NCBI GenBank assembly: GCA_023453025.1
Contig: JAEXUD010000030.1
Span: 1 to 50,934, forward strand
Direction of reading: 5' to 3'
Source: Bacillota bacterium
GTDB taxonomy: Bacteria > Bacillota > Clostridia > Tissierellales > Sedimentibacteraceae
DNA length: 50,934 bases
Shown: piece after piece, positions 16,416 through 25,016 of the stretch
Layout: each line of letters begins with the position of its first letter
How positions within the stretch are numbered: position 1 is the stretch's first letter
Position numbers and translations under genes: made by a program
The notes under the pieces: generated by a model
Told to the model about the DNA's origin: nothing
Seen by the model: only the letters and a program-made list of their open reading frames with translations
Database searches by the model: none

Positions 16416-16988
16416 TTATTGCACATTTTCTGATTTTTCGTATTCTCTCATTGCAAGAATTGTTTGTTGGAACAAATCATCCAATTCCCAACCAAGCATA
16501 TCGGCTCCTTGTTGTATTGCGTCTCTGGAACAGCCGGCTGCAAAGCTTGGTGTTTTAAATTTTTTCTTTAATGATTTAACTTCCAGGTCGGATACGCTTT
16601 TAGAGGGTCTCATTAAAGCTACAGCTCCGATTAAGCCGGTTAATTCATCTGTAGCAAACAATATTTTTTCCATTTCATGTTCTGGCTTTGCTGTAGCCTT
16701 TGTCAGACCGTATCCATGGCTTGCTATGGCATGAATGATTTTTTCATCTATACCTTTTTCACGTAATATTTCTTGAACCTTCACGCAGTGCTCATCGGGA
16801 TACATTTCAAAATCCAAATCGTGAAGGAGGCCTACAATTCCCCAAAAATTTGCTTCATTCTCGTATCCAAGCTTTTTAGCGAAGTATTCCATGACAAAAC
16901 CAACTGTTTCAGCATGCTTTAAATGAAATTCTTCTTTGTTATATTCCTTAAGCAAGGTCCAAGCTTCTTCTTTAGTCATATTAACCAA
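16416..16988 (-). CDS. HD-domain metal-dependent hydrolase
   Basis: A 190-residue protein with HD-superfamily metal motifs: HAETVG (first His), LLHDLDFE (HD pair) and ASHGYG. GLTKATAKPEHEMEKILFATDELTG supplies further metal ligands. Members are phosphohydrolases or nucleotidases; the substrate is not evident. The TTG at 16986-16988 is preferred because AAGGG lies seven bases upstream; an in-frame ATG at 16977-16979 has no good site. Single gene, convergent with the acyltransferase. Confidence 0.8.
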   Translation of the reverse strand: MVNMTKEEAWTLLKEYNKEEFHLKHAETVGFVMEYFAKKLGYENEANFWGIVGLLHDLDFEMYPDEHCVKVQEILREKGIDEKIIHAIASHGYGLTKATAKPEHEMEKILFATDELTGLIGAVALMRPSKSVSDLEVKSLKKKFKTPSFAAGCSRDAIQQGADMLGWELDDLFQQTILAMREYEKSENVQ

Positions 16989-17264
16989 TCAAATCCCTTC
17001 TTTCAACTTAATTTTATTAAGTATAATTTTAACTTATTTGATAAAGTCTGTCTATAGTTTTAGCTCAATTTCATATAATATTGATTTGACAATTAATTAT
17101 CAAGATGTTAATATCATACTACACCATTTAGCATCCGTAGTTTTTAATCGGTCATATATTGCATTATTTCTTATTTTAAATTGTAGCAAAGACATACTTA
17201 TTAATAATAAATGATTGATTTCTTATAAACAATATGCTAAAATTTCATGGTTGAGGATAAAGTA

Positions 17265-18029
17265 ATGAAGAATTTGGTCAGAGTTCAGTCGATAGACAGA
17301 GCGGTTGCTATACTCGAATGCTTTTCTGAGAACAAACGTGAGCTGAAATTGTCAGATATAGCTAACATGCTGGATTTAAATAAAAGCACGGTTCATGGAA
17401 TATTAAATACTTTGAAGTATCACAGATTCATTGAACAGGATGAAATCAATCAAAAGTATAGGCTTGGTACACGTTTCATAGTATATAGTGATTTAGTAGT
17501 AAATTCTATGGACATAATAAATATTTCATATCCTGTAATAGAAAAGCTTTGTGAAAAAATTGAAGAAACTGTACATATTGCTATGTTGGACGGACATGAT
17601 GTAGTTTTTATAGATAAAAAGGAATGCAATAAGTCAATAAAAACTTCAACAAAAATAGGCGCAAGAGTTAAGGCGTATTCAACTGCTGACGGGAAGATAA
17701 TTTTATGCTACTTGGGAAAGGACAAGCTTAAGGATTGCCTGCCACGAAACTTAAAAAAGCTTACACCTAATACAATAACTGATAAGCAACTTTTTTTGGA
17801 GGAATTGAATAAAATTAAAAAAAATGGTTATGCTGTAGACTATGAAGAAACTGTGCTGGGTCTGGTAGGCATAGCAGCTCCAATATTTGATTATACTGAC
17901 TCTGTCAAATACAGCTTAAGCGCAACAGTTCCATCAGTCAGGATAAATGAAGATAAAATAAAAGGATATATAGAAATTATAAAAACAGCTGCAAATGAGA
18001 TTTCCAGCAGGATAGGATATAAGGGGTAG
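17265..18029 (+). CDS. IclR-family transcription regulator
   Basis: A 254-residue regulator with an N-terminal winged helix (about residues 5-60, LKLSDIANMLDLNKSTVHGILNTLKYHRFI) and a C-terminal GAF-like effector domain (VIEKLCEKIEETVHIAMLDGHDVVFIDK onward). ATG 17265 is chosen because GAGG lies eight bases before it; an in-frame ATG at 17247 has no site. No catabolic operon lies beside it; the following lipoprotein has its own promoter. Its effector is unknown. Confidence 0.88.
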   Translation: MKNLVRVQSIDRAVAILECFSENKRELKLSDIANMLDLNKSTVHGILNTLKYHRFIEQDEINQKYRLGTRFIVYSDLVVNSMDIINISYPVIEKLCEKIEETVHIAMLDGHDVVFIDKKECNKSIKTSTKIGARVKAYSTADGKIILCYLGKDKLKDCLPRNLKKLTPNTITDKQLFLEELNKIKKNGYAVDYEETVLGLVGIAAPIFDYTDSVKYSLSATVPSVRINEDKIKGYIEIIKTAANEISSRIGYKG

Positions 18030-18105
18030 TTTGAAGCTATCCTTAAAAAATACATAATTAACAGAACACCATTCAGTAATGCTGAATATTGGAAATAAAT
18101 AGATG

Positions 18106-18134
18106 TTGACTATCACATAACAATTTGTTAAAAT
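18106..18134 (+). promoter_or_regulatory. Predicted sigma-A promoter of the tandem-domain lipoprotein
   Basis: TTGACT (18106-18111), 17-base spacer, TAAAAT (18129-18134). A small palindrome ATTCAG/CTGAAT lies just upstream at 18071-18087. Confidence 0.5.
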
Positions 18135-18212
18135 TGTATCTAAATTAGGAATTTGCTATAATCAGCGATAGCTGTTTATATATAAATTAATTTTCACTCA
18201 ATGGAGGAAGAC

Positions 18213-19298
18213 ATGAAAAAAATATTAGCTTTAGTATTAGTTCTGGCAATGTCATTATTTGCATTTGCTGGCTGTACGAAAGAAGAACCAAACGTAGAAA
18301 CACCGTCTACTGAAACACCAGGGACTGAAGAACCCGCCGAAGAACCTGCTGAAGAGCCTTCAGCTGACAATGCCGTTAAAACTGGTTTAGCTGTTTTAAC
18401 ATCTGTAGGAAAATCAACAGATGCAACTGCGGATGCAGAAGGATTAGGACAATCTGATTCTGTTGTAGTGGCAGTAACAGTTGATAAAGACGGAAAAGTA
18501 GTTAAAGCAGCTATTGACACTGCTCAAACTAAAATCAATTTTTCAGCAGAAGGAAAGGTAACTTCTGATTTAACAACTGTTTACAAATCAAAGCAAGAAT
18601 TAAAAGAAGAGTATGGAATGAAAAAAGCTTCTTCTTTAGAAAAAGAATGGTATGAACAAGCAAATTCTCTTGCTGAGTATTTTGTAGGAAAGACTGCAGA
18701 AGAAATAAAATCAATACCAACTGATGAAGCTGGTGTTCCAACTGATGCGGATTTAGTTTCTTCAGTGACTGTTAAAATTAATGATTACAAAGCAGCTGCT
18801 GAAAAGGCTATAGCCAATGCTCAGGATTTAGGGGCAACTGCTGATGATACATTAGGCTTAGGTATTTTGACTACAATTGATAAATCAAAAGATGCAACTG
18901 CAGACGCTGAAGGTCAGACACAAGCTTATTCAACTTATACTGTAGCTACATTTGATGCTGACGGTAAGGTTACAAGTAATATATTAGATGCTTCTCAAGC
19001 TAACGTAAAATTTGATGCTACAGGAAAAATCACAACTGATTTGGCTGAAGAAGTTAAAACTAAAATTGAATTAGGCGATGCATATGGAATGAGAAAGGCT
19101 TCTCAAATAGGAAAAGAGTGGTTTGAGCAAGCGGCAGCTTTTTCAGCATATGTAACCGGAAAAACTTCTGATGAAGTAGCAGGAATAGCTATGGATGAAG
19201 AAGGCGTTGCAACTGATGCAGATTTAGTTTCTTCAGTAACTGTAGGAATTGATGGATTCTTGGAAGTCATGGCAAAAGCAGCAGCTAATGCAAAATAA
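18213..19298 (+). CDS. Lipoprotein with two tandem repeats of a ~150-residue domain (FMN-binding-like)
   Basis: A 361-residue secreted lipoprotein: signal peptide ending FAFAGC, a Pro/Glu/Thr-rich linker (about residues 25-50), then two copies of one domain. Matching pieces are LAVLTSVGKSTDATADAEG with LGILTTIDKSKDATADAEG; YGMKKASSLEKEWYEQA with YGMRKASQIGKEWFEQA; and TDADLVSSVTVKI with TDADLVSSVTVGI. The fold resembles clostridial proteins annotated as FMN-binding, but no FMN-attachment motif is evident. The ATG at 18213 follows GGAGG. It is monocistronic and probably abundant, given a strong terminator and regular codon use. Role unknown; a cell-surface electron or substrate carrier is possible. 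Confidence 0.75.
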   Translation: MKKILALVLVLAMSLFAFAGCTKEEPNVETPSTETPGTEEPAEEPAEEPSADNAVKTGLAVLTSVGKSTDATADAEGLGQSDSVVVAVTVDKDGKVVKAAIDTAQTKINFSAEGKVTSDLTTVYKSKQELKEEYGMKKASSLEKEWYEQANSLAEYFVGKTAEEIKSIPTDEAGVPTDADLVSSVTVKINDYKAAAEKAIANAQDLGATADDTLGLGILTTIDKSKDATADAEGQTQAYSTYTVATFDADGKVTSNILDASQANVKFDATGKITTDLAEEVKTKIELGDAYGMRKASQIGKEWFEQAAAFSAYVTGKTSDEVAGIAMDEEGVATDADLVSSVTVGIDGFLEVMAKAAANAK

Positions 19299-19311
19299 TT
19301 AAAAATTAATT

Positions 19312-19343
19312 AAAGCTCTGATGTTTAGGCATCAGAGCTTTTT
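19312..19343 (+). terminator. Strong intrinsic terminator after the lipoprotein gene
   Basis: AAAGCTCTGATG (19312-19323) pairs perfectly with CATCAGAGCTTT (19330-19341), with a six-base loop and T-run. Confidence 0.9.
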
Positions 19344-19359
19344 CTATGAGTAACTTTCC

Positions 19360-19388
19360 TTGACACAAATATATCTTTAATATAAAAT
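19360..19388 (+). promoter_or_regulatory. Predicted sigma-A promoter of the ABC exporter pair
   Basis: TTGACA (19360-19365), 17-base spacer, TAAAAT (19383-19388). Near-consensus. Confidence 0.65.
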
Positions 19389-19389
19389 G

Positions 19390-19412
19390 AATAAGCAATC
19401 ATATTGCTTATT
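19390..19412. promoter_or_regulatory. Perfect palindrome over the start of the ABC exporter transcript, candidate operator
   Basis: AATAAGCAAT (19390-19399), CAT centre, ATTGCTTATT (19403-19412). It begins two bases after the -10 box, where a repressor would block initiation. The T-run after it means a short attenuator hairpin is the alternative. Confidence 0.5.
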
Positions 19413-19443
19413 TTTATGTAAGTCTTAGTATTTCGGAGATTTT

Positions 19444-21258
19444 ATGAAGAAAAATTTGTTGAACATTAAACTTATTTTATCGTATTCAAAGAATTATATT
19501 TATTTAATAATTGTTTCTGCAATAGCTACAATAATTAAGGTTGTAGCGAGCTTTGCTACACCACAGATTATAAGGTTTACAGTTGATTCAATTATTGATG
19601 ACATACCATTTTCTAACCATATGATAAACTTTATAAACTTAATGGGAGGAAGGGAAGGTATTCGGCATAACATATGGATATGTGCCGTATTTGTGCTTGT
19701 TCTTGCACTTATAACAGCTATAAGTGATTACATAGGAAGGCTTACTGTTGCCAAGGGAACAGAAGGAATTATTAAAAATATAAGAGACAATTTGTTTGAG
19801 CACATTCAAAAATTACCTTTCAGCTGGCACATTAAAAATCAAACAGGTGACATAATTCAAAGGGCGACATCAGATGTGGAGATTGTGCGCAATTTCATTA
19901 ACACTCAATTGTCTGAAATGTTCAGAACCATTATGCTTGTAATTATTTCTCTTATTTTAATGTTTTCTATGAATGTAAAATTAACATTTATTGTTTTGAT
20001 ATTTATACCGATTGTTGTTTTGTATTCGGCGATATTTTACGGAATATTGTCAAAGAAATTTCTGGTTGCTGATGAGGCAGAGGGAGAATTATTTACTGCA
20101 ACCCAGGAGAATTTAACCGGAGTCAGGGTTGTTCGTGCTTTCGGAAGAGAAAGATATGAAATAGAAAAATTTTCGGAAAAAAACAACAAGTTTTCTGCGC
20201 TTTGGGTTAAGCTTGGATATCAGCTGGGCTATTATTGGGGCATAGGGGATTTTGTTACAGGACTTTTGGTGATGACTATAGTAATAACAGGTTCTGTATA
20301 TTCAGTAAACAATATCATTACATTAGGTGAATTTATGGCGTTTGTATCTTATACGGCTATGATTGCATGGCCCCTGAGAGGCTTTGGAAGAATTCTCGGG
20401 GAACTGAGCAAGACATTGGTTTCGGCAGAAAGAATATGTGAAATTTTAAGAGAGCCGGAAGAACAGGACAGTAAAAACGGCGTAACACCTGAATTAAACA
20501 AGGATATTGAATTCAAAAATGTTTTGTTTAATTACGAAGGAAATATACCTGTAGTAAGCGGAGTAAGCTTTAAAATTGATGCCGGAACAACCTTTGCGAT
20601 ATTGGGTGGAACAGGTTCGGGCAAGACTACTCTTATGCATTTATTAAATCGATTATATGAGTTACCGGAAGATGGAGGAACAATTACAATAGGAGATGTA
20701 GATATAAGAGATATAAAACTGGAATATCTGAGGAAAAATATAGGCATGGTACTTCAGGAGCCATTTTTATTTTCCAGGAGCATTAAAGAAAATATCGGGA
20801 TTTCTAATCCGGAAGTTGAGTTTGAACACATAAGAGAAGTTTCGTCAATTGCTCAGGTTAATGACGCTATTGAAAGCTTTTCTAAAGGCTATGACACTAT
20901 CGTGGGGGAAAGAGGAGTTACTTTATCCGGGGGGCAAAAGCAACGTGTTGCTATTGCCAGAATGCTTCTGCAGGATACGCCAATTATGGTATTTGATGAT
21001 TCGTTGTCTGCGGTAGATTCGGATACTGATGCCAAAATTCGCTCAGCACTGAAAAAGGGAAAAGGAAATTCCACTGTAATTTTAATCTCTCATCGCATAA
21101 CAACACTTATGCAGGCAGATAAAATATTGGTACTGGATAAAGGAAGAGTTTCTGACATTGGTACACACGAAGAGTTGATTAGCCGTCAGGGTATCTACAA
21201 AAGTATTTTTGAAGTACAGATGAACCTGTCTGATATAGATAAGGCGGTGATAGAATGA
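19444..21258 (+). CDS. Heterodimeric ABC exporter subunit, degenerate-site half
   Basis: A 604-residue half-transporter: six-span membrane domain (about residues 1-325) then an ABC domain. Walker A is GGTGSGKT and the signature is intact LSGGQ, but Walker B runs into DDS, so the catalytic Glu is Asp. This pattern marks the non-catalytic ATP site of heterodimeric exporters such as BmrCD or TM287/288. Export substrate (drug, lipid or peptide) unknown. The gene overlaps its partner by four bases, and its promoter carries a palindrome likely to bind a repressor. Confidence 0.88.
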   Translation: MKKNLLNIKLILSYSKNYIYLIIVSAIATIIKVVASFATPQIIRFTVDSIIDDIPFSNHMINFINLMGGREGIRHNIWICAVFVLVLALITAISDYIGRLTVAKGTEGIIKNIRDNLFEHIQKLPFSWHIKNQTGDIIQRATSDVEIVRNFINTQLSEMFRTIMLVIISLILMFSMNVKLTFIVLIFIPIVVLYSAIFYGILSKKFLVADEAEGELFTATQENLTGVRVVRAFGRERYEIEKFSEKNNKFSALWVKLGYQLGYYWGIGDFVTGLLVMTIVITGSVYSVNNIITLGEFMAFVSYTAMIAWPLRGFGRILGELSKTLVSAERICEILREPEEQDSKNGVTPELNKDIEFKNVLFNYEGNIPVVSGVSFKIDAGTTFAILGGTGSGKTTLMHLLNRLYELPEDGGTITIGDVDIRDIKLEYLRKNIGMVLQEPFLFSRSIKENIGISNPEVEFEHIREVSSIAQVNDAIESFSKGYDTIVGERGVTLSGGQKQRVAIARMLLQDTPIMVFDDSLSAVDSDTDAKIRSALKKGKGNSTVILISHRITTLMQADKILVLDKGRVSDIGTHEELISRQGIYKSIFEVQMNLSDIDKAVIE

Positions 21259-23081
21259 ACTACTTTGAAGATGACAGCACTAACAAATCATTTGATATAA
21301 AACCCTGGATTAAACTTGGAAGATTTTTCAGACCATACAGCAAAAAAATAATCGGGATAATAGTCTTTATGCTAATCACTGCAGTTATGGATCTATCACT
21401 TCCATTGTTTCAAAAATATGCTGTTGATAACTTTATTGTTCCCAAGTCTACATTGGGCTTAGAAAATTTTATAATAGTGTACACCTTGGCATTGATTGTA
21501 ATGACGATTGCTGTCAACATATTTGCACGTCTTGCAATTGTTGTGGAAATGCATATAGGAAAGGACTTAAGAAAGGAAATTTTTACGCATCTACAAAATC
21601 TTTCTCTTTCCTATTACAATACAACACCGGTTGGATATATTCTGGCAAGAACACTTTCGGACACAAATAAAATCGGCACCATGATTGCCTGGGGTCTTGT
21701 TGATGTATTTTGGTCATTTGCTTATGTAATCGGCGCTTTCATTGCAATGTTTATGCTTAATTTCCAGCTTGCTGTAATAGTAATGGTGGTGGTTCCGTTA
21801 ATGGCAATTATAACTGCTTACTTCCAGAAGAGGCTGCTTACTACAAGCAGAAGGCTCAGAAAAGTCAATTCAAAAATGACAGGCTTTTTCAATGAAGGGA
21901 TAACAGGTGCAAAGACTTCAAAGACGCTTGTAATCGAGCATAGAAACTTAAAGGATTTTAAAAATGTAAGCTTTGAGATGGAGATATCAGCAATCAGGAT
22001 GGCTAAGCTAAATGCAGTATATATTCCGCTGATTGTATTTTTTGGCTCTGCTGCTTCATCTATTGTATTGGCAAGAGGAGGATATCTTGCCATGAATCAA
22101 GTTATTCAAATTGGTACTTTATCCGCATTTTTATCCTATGCTATAAATATTTTTGAGCCGGTTCAGAATCTTGCGAGAACTTATACGGAAATTGTGTCAC
22201 TGCAGGCAAATATTGAGAGGGTTACAGAGATTCTTGAAATGAAGCCTTTAATTAGAGACAGCGAGGAGGTAATTAATAAGTATGGAGATAACATACACCC
22301 TAAAAAGGAAAATTGGGAACAAATCATAGGAGAAATTCAATTTAAAAATGTCGATTTTAAATATCCTGATGGAACTGAAGAGGTTTTAAAAGATTTCAGC
22401 CTGCATGTCAAACCTGGAACAAATGTTGCGATTGTAGGCGAAACCGGCGCGGGTAAAAGCACTTTGGTGAATTTGGTTTGCAGATTTTTTGAACCCACAG
22501 GAGGAGAAATATTAATAGATAAGGTTAATTATAAAGAGCGTTCCCAGCTGTGGCTGCATTCTAATATAGGATATGTACTGCAAAATCCTCATTTATTCTC
22601 AGGGACTATCAAAGAAAATATCAAGTACGGAAATTTGGATGCATCTGATGAAGATATAATTAGGGCAGCTAAAGTTGTGTCAGTAGATAAAATAGCTGAA
22701 AAGCTTGATAAGGGATATGACAGCCAGGTTGGTGAGGGCGGCGACAGGCTTTCAACAGGAGAAAAACAGCTTATATCAATTGCGAGAGCCATACTGGCTG
22801 ACCCGCGAATATTTGTGCTGGATGAGGCAACATCATCCATTGATACAAACACCGAGATGCTGATTCAAAAGGGAATAGACTACCTGCTTAAAGGAAGAAC
22901 CTCCTTTATAATTGCTCATAGATTATCCACCATTAAAAAAGCCGATATTATTTTGGTTGTAAAGGATGGTAAAATAGTTGAGCAAGGAACCCATAAGAGT
23001 TTAATTGAGGCTAAGGGATATTATTATACACTGTATACCAAACAATTTGAAGAAGAAAAAACACTTGAAGTTTTAAAGTAA
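21255..23081 (+). CDS. Heterodimeric ABC exporter subunit, catalytic-site half
   Basis: A 608-residue half-transporter with an N-terminal membrane domain and C-terminal ATPase. Walker A is GETGAGKS and Walker B is canonical LDEATSS, but the signature is LSTGEKQ instead of LSGGQ. It therefore complements the preceding subunit: its Walker motifs with the partner LSGGQ form the one working ATP site. The start overlaps the upstream stop, giving coupled translation. Confidence 0.88.
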   Translation: MNYFEDDSTNKSFDIKPWIKLGRFFRPYSKKIIGIIVFMLITAVMDLSLPLFQKYAVDNFIVPKSTLGLENFIIVYTLALIVMTIAVNIFARLAIVVEMHIGKDLRKEIFTHLQNLSLSYYNTTPVGYILARTLSDTNKIGTMIAWGLVDVFWSFAYVIGAFIAMFMLNFQLAVIVMVVVPLMAIITAYFQKRLLTTSRRLRKVNSKMTGFFNEGITGAKTSKTLVIEHRNLKDFKNVSFEMEISAIRMAKLNAVYIPLIVFFGSAASSIVLARGGYLAMNQVIQIGTLSAFLSYAINIFEPVQNLARTYTEIVSLQANIERVTEILEMKPLIRDSEEVINKYGDNIHPKKENWEQIIGEIQFKNVDFKYPDGTEEVLKDFSLHVKPGTNVAIVGETGAGKSTLVNLVCRFFEPTGGEILIDKVNYKERSQLWLHSNIGYVLQNPHLFSGTIKENIKYGNLDASDEDIIRAAKVVSVDKIAEKLDKGYDSQVGEGGDRLSTGEKQLISIARAILADPRIFVLDEATSSIDTNTEMLIQKGIDYLLKGRTSFIIAHRLSTIKKADIILVVKDGKIVEQGTHKSLIEAKGYYYTLYTKQFEEEKTLEVLK

Positions 23082-23106
23082 CTTAAGTATTTACAAATAA
23101 TTTACA

Positions 23107-23135
23107 TTGACACGAAATCTTATATATGTTATTAT
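23107..23135 (+). promoter_or_regulatory. Promoter of the SRP RNA
   Basis: TTGACA (23107-23112), 17-base spacer, TATTAT (23130-23135), placing the start near 23141, which matches the first paired base of the RNA. Confidence 0.7.
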
Positions 23136-23138
23136 TCT

Positions 23139-23409
23139 TATGCTGTGCTACATGGGGAGGTAGCGGTGCCCTGTACTTGCAATCCGCTGCAGCAAGGTGG
23201 AATTCCCTCTCAGAGGCGTATATTGTGAGGCCTGACTTTTTTAAGTGGTGTTGATAGCCTGGTCTTGTGCAATGAAATCCTATGAACCCTGTCAGGTCCG
23301 GAAGGAAGCATCAGTAAGTAGATCATTTCGTGTGACGCGAGGGTGCTGGGCTAGAGCTAACTGTAAAAGTACGCTTGTGATATAATGTCGAAAGAGGGTG
23401 CACAGCATA
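23139..23409 (+). ncRNA. ffs: Signal recognition particle RNA, large Firmicute type
   Basis: About 270 bases. The ends pair exactly (TATGCTGTGC at 23139-23148 with GCACAGCATA at 23400-23409). The apical S-domain motif GTCAGGTCCGGAAGGAAGCA, which binds Ffh, is at about 23291-23310. The length shows it keeps the Alu domain, as in Bacillus scRNA, not the short 4.5S form. In Bacillus it lies next to dnaX; here it is 17 kb away. The gene has its own promoter and a terminator at 23457. Confidence 0.96.
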
Positions 23410-23456
23410 CATAATGGACAATGAAAAAATTAACAATGCGTGTTAGGTTCTTTGGG

Positions 23457-23476
23457 TAAGCCCTTAGAACTTTTTT
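23457..23476 (+). terminator. Terminator of the SRP RNA
   Basis: GTTCT..GGG pairs with CCC..AGAAC (23457-23470), with a two-base internal mismatch and six T residues after it. Confidence 0.6.
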
Positions 23477-23586
23477 ATTTAAATTCTTATCTGTCATCTA
23501 AATAAAATATTAATCTGTATCTTTCAAAGAGTACAGATATGCATATAATAATATTATAGATACATATATAAAGGATGGTGATAAAT

Positions 23587-24105
23587 ATGAAAGATGAAAA
23601 AATTAAAGAGATGGTTTATACATCAATGCTTGCAGCATTAATATGTGTTGCAACTTTTATAATAAAGGTACCTTCGCCTGTAACAAACGGGTATACTCAT
23701 TTAGGGGATGGATTTATATTTATTGCAGTTTTGTTGTTAGGCAAAAAAAATGGAGCATGGGCAGGAGCAATCGGAGCATCATTGGCAGATATTATAGGAG
23801 GCTACAGCTATTATGCAATTCCTACTTTTATAATTAAAGGAATTATGGCATTGATTATGGGAACAGTAATAGAAAAGCTTCCCAACAGCTTAAAGTTTAA
23901 ATGGGCAGCAGGAGCGGCAGTAGGAAGTGTATGGCAGATATTTGCTTATTATGTTGTTGGTTCAATTATGGTTGGTAACTTTATTTCAACAATCAGTGAG
24001 ATACCTGGCAATACAATTCAGTCTGCAGCAGGAATAATAACAGCAGCTGCATTTATGGGAGTATTTAAGCATACACCCCTGGGAAAAGACACATTGGAAT
24101 GTTGA
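23587..24105 (+). CDS. ECF transporter S component
   Basis: A 172-residue membrane protein with about five to six spans. YTSMLAALICVATFII near the N-terminus and GDGFIFIAVLLLGKKNGAWAGAIGASLADIIGGY are the typical substrate-binding S-component signatures of energy-coupling-factor vitamin transporters. No EcfA or EcfT genes are nearby, so it would use a shared energising module. Substrate not predictable; no riboswitch precedes it. ATG 23587 is preferred over the in-frame ATG at 23575 because GGTGAT precedes it at the right distance. Confidence 0.82.
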   Translation: MKDEKIKEMVYTSMLAALICVATFIIKVPSPVTNGYTHLGDGFIFIAVLLLGKKNGAWAGAIGASLADIIGGYSYYAIPTFIIKGIMALIMGTVIEKLPNSLKFKWAAGAAVGSVWQIFAYYVVGSIMVGNFISTISEIPGNTIQSAAGIITAAAFMGVFKHTPLGKDTLEC

Positions 24106-24109
24106 TTAG

Positions 24110-24137
24110 AAAACCACCGGCTCAGCCGGTGGTTTTT
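24110..24137. terminator. Strong bidirectional terminator
   Basis: AAAACCACCGGC (24110-24121) and GCCGGTGGTTTT (24125-24136) pair perfectly around a three-base loop, with T-runs for both strands. It separates the ECF gene from the convergent GntR gene. Confidence 0.9.
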
Positions 24138-24140
24138 GGT

Positions 24141-24821
24141 TTAATCTCTTGACAGTCCAAAATTGTCCATAGCACGGATGATATGAAGCTTCATTGCAAT
24201 TCTGGCTCCATCTGCATCTCTTTTCTTAAGGTAATCCATTATGACTCGGTGGTCTGCTAATGTGTCATCATTTATTTTGCATTTTTCTTTAGATAAAATC
24301 ACACCTTTGTAAATGCCCTGGTTAATTATGGGCATCAGCCTGTTAATGAAGTCATTGTGAGTTGACTTGGCTATGCTGTTGTGAAACATCTGCTCTTCTT
24401 CGGTTCTGTCTTCCCCGTTTAGAATTTTGCTTTCGTTTAACTGCCCATAGTACAAAATCTTTTCAATTTCCTTGTCAGATGCTCTTTTTGCTGCATAGTA
24501 AGCGGTTTCAGGCTCTATAATCAGTCGTATTTCCATTAAATCCTTTAAACCAATCATGGCAGTTATGGCATTATCCAAACATAAATCGCCATTAACATTC
24601 TGCATTGAGGACACATATGTTCCTTTTCCTCTTTTTATTTCAAGAATATTATGCGTGATTAAAATCCTTATTGCTTCTCTAAGCGTTGTTCTGCTAATTT
24701 TAAGTTCTGCAGAAAGGTCATTTTCATTGGGAAGTTTATCGCCTGGTAAGTATTTTTTTTCTACCGTTATCATATTTAATATATTTTCAGCTGCTTGTTC
24801 AGATAATCTTTTGTTATGCAA
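24141..24821 (-). CDS. GntR-family (FadR subfamily) regulator
   Basis: A 226-residue regulator with an N-terminal winged helix (about residues 8-70; LPGDKLPNENDLSAELKISRTTLREAIRIL) and an all-helical FCD ligand domain with likely metal-binding residues (Asp and His in EEEQMFHNSIA, LADHRVI, KLHI). TTG at 24819-24821 is preferred because AGGAGG lies ten bases upstream. A longer frame to 24950 gives an atypical hydrophobic N-terminus. It is divergent from the dehydratase and TRAP operon, which it most likely controls; a near-copy of the motif shared by those promoters lies in its leader at 24873-24884. Confidence 0.85.
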   Translation of the reverse strand: MHNKRLSEQAAENILNMITVEKKYLPGDKLPNENDLSAELKISRTTLREAIRILITHNILEIKRGKGTYVSSMQNVNGDLCLDNAITAMIGLKDLMEIRLIIEPETAYYAAKRASDKEIEKILYYGQLNESKILNGEDRTEEEQMFHNSIAKSTHNDFINRLMPIINQGIYKGVILSKEKCKINDDTLADHRVIMDYLKKRDADGARIAMKLHIIRAMDNFGLSRD

Positions 24822-24872
24822 TCTTGTACTACCTCCTAACGATTTAGCTAACATAATGATAATCTTTTTCAT

Positions 24873-24884
24873 GACATTATACAA
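24873..24884. promoter_or_regulatory. Copy of the shared 12-mer (one mismatch) in the gntR leader
   Basis: ACATTATACAAC, differing at one base from ACATAATACAAC found in the two promoters at 24954 and 26826. It lies 52 bases before the chosen TTG start, consistent with autoregulation. Confidence 0.4.
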
Positions 24885-24947
24885 CAAATTATTAAAAATT
24901 TTGTGCAAAAATAAATATCGCTTAATATGAAGAAAAGCATACGATTT

Positions 24948-24990
24948 CATTTGACATAATACAACTAGTATGGTAGTATGATGTCAAATG
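24948..24990 (+). promoter_or_regulatory. Dehydratase promoter with operator-like elements
   Basis: TTGACA (24951-24956), 17-base spacer, TAGTAT (24974-24979). The 12-mer ACATAATACAAC is at 24954-24965, overlapping the -35. A 10-bp inverted repeat CATTTGACAT / ATGTCAAATG (24948-24957 and 24981-24990) brackets the promoter. Likely target of the adjacent GntR protein. Confidence 0.6.
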
Positions 24991-25016
24991 ATTAGTTAAA
25001 GAAGAAGGAGGGTTTT

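Noticed and set aside
16936..17214. 92-codon plus-strand frame over the HD-gene start
   Set aside because: Most of it is antisense to the HD-domain gene or non-coding; no ribosome site and no recognisable product.
18194..18520. Antisense frame over the lipoprotein gene
   Set aside because: Ser/Ala/Thr-rich shadow of the Glu/Ala/Pro-rich lipoprotein sequence; no ribosome site.
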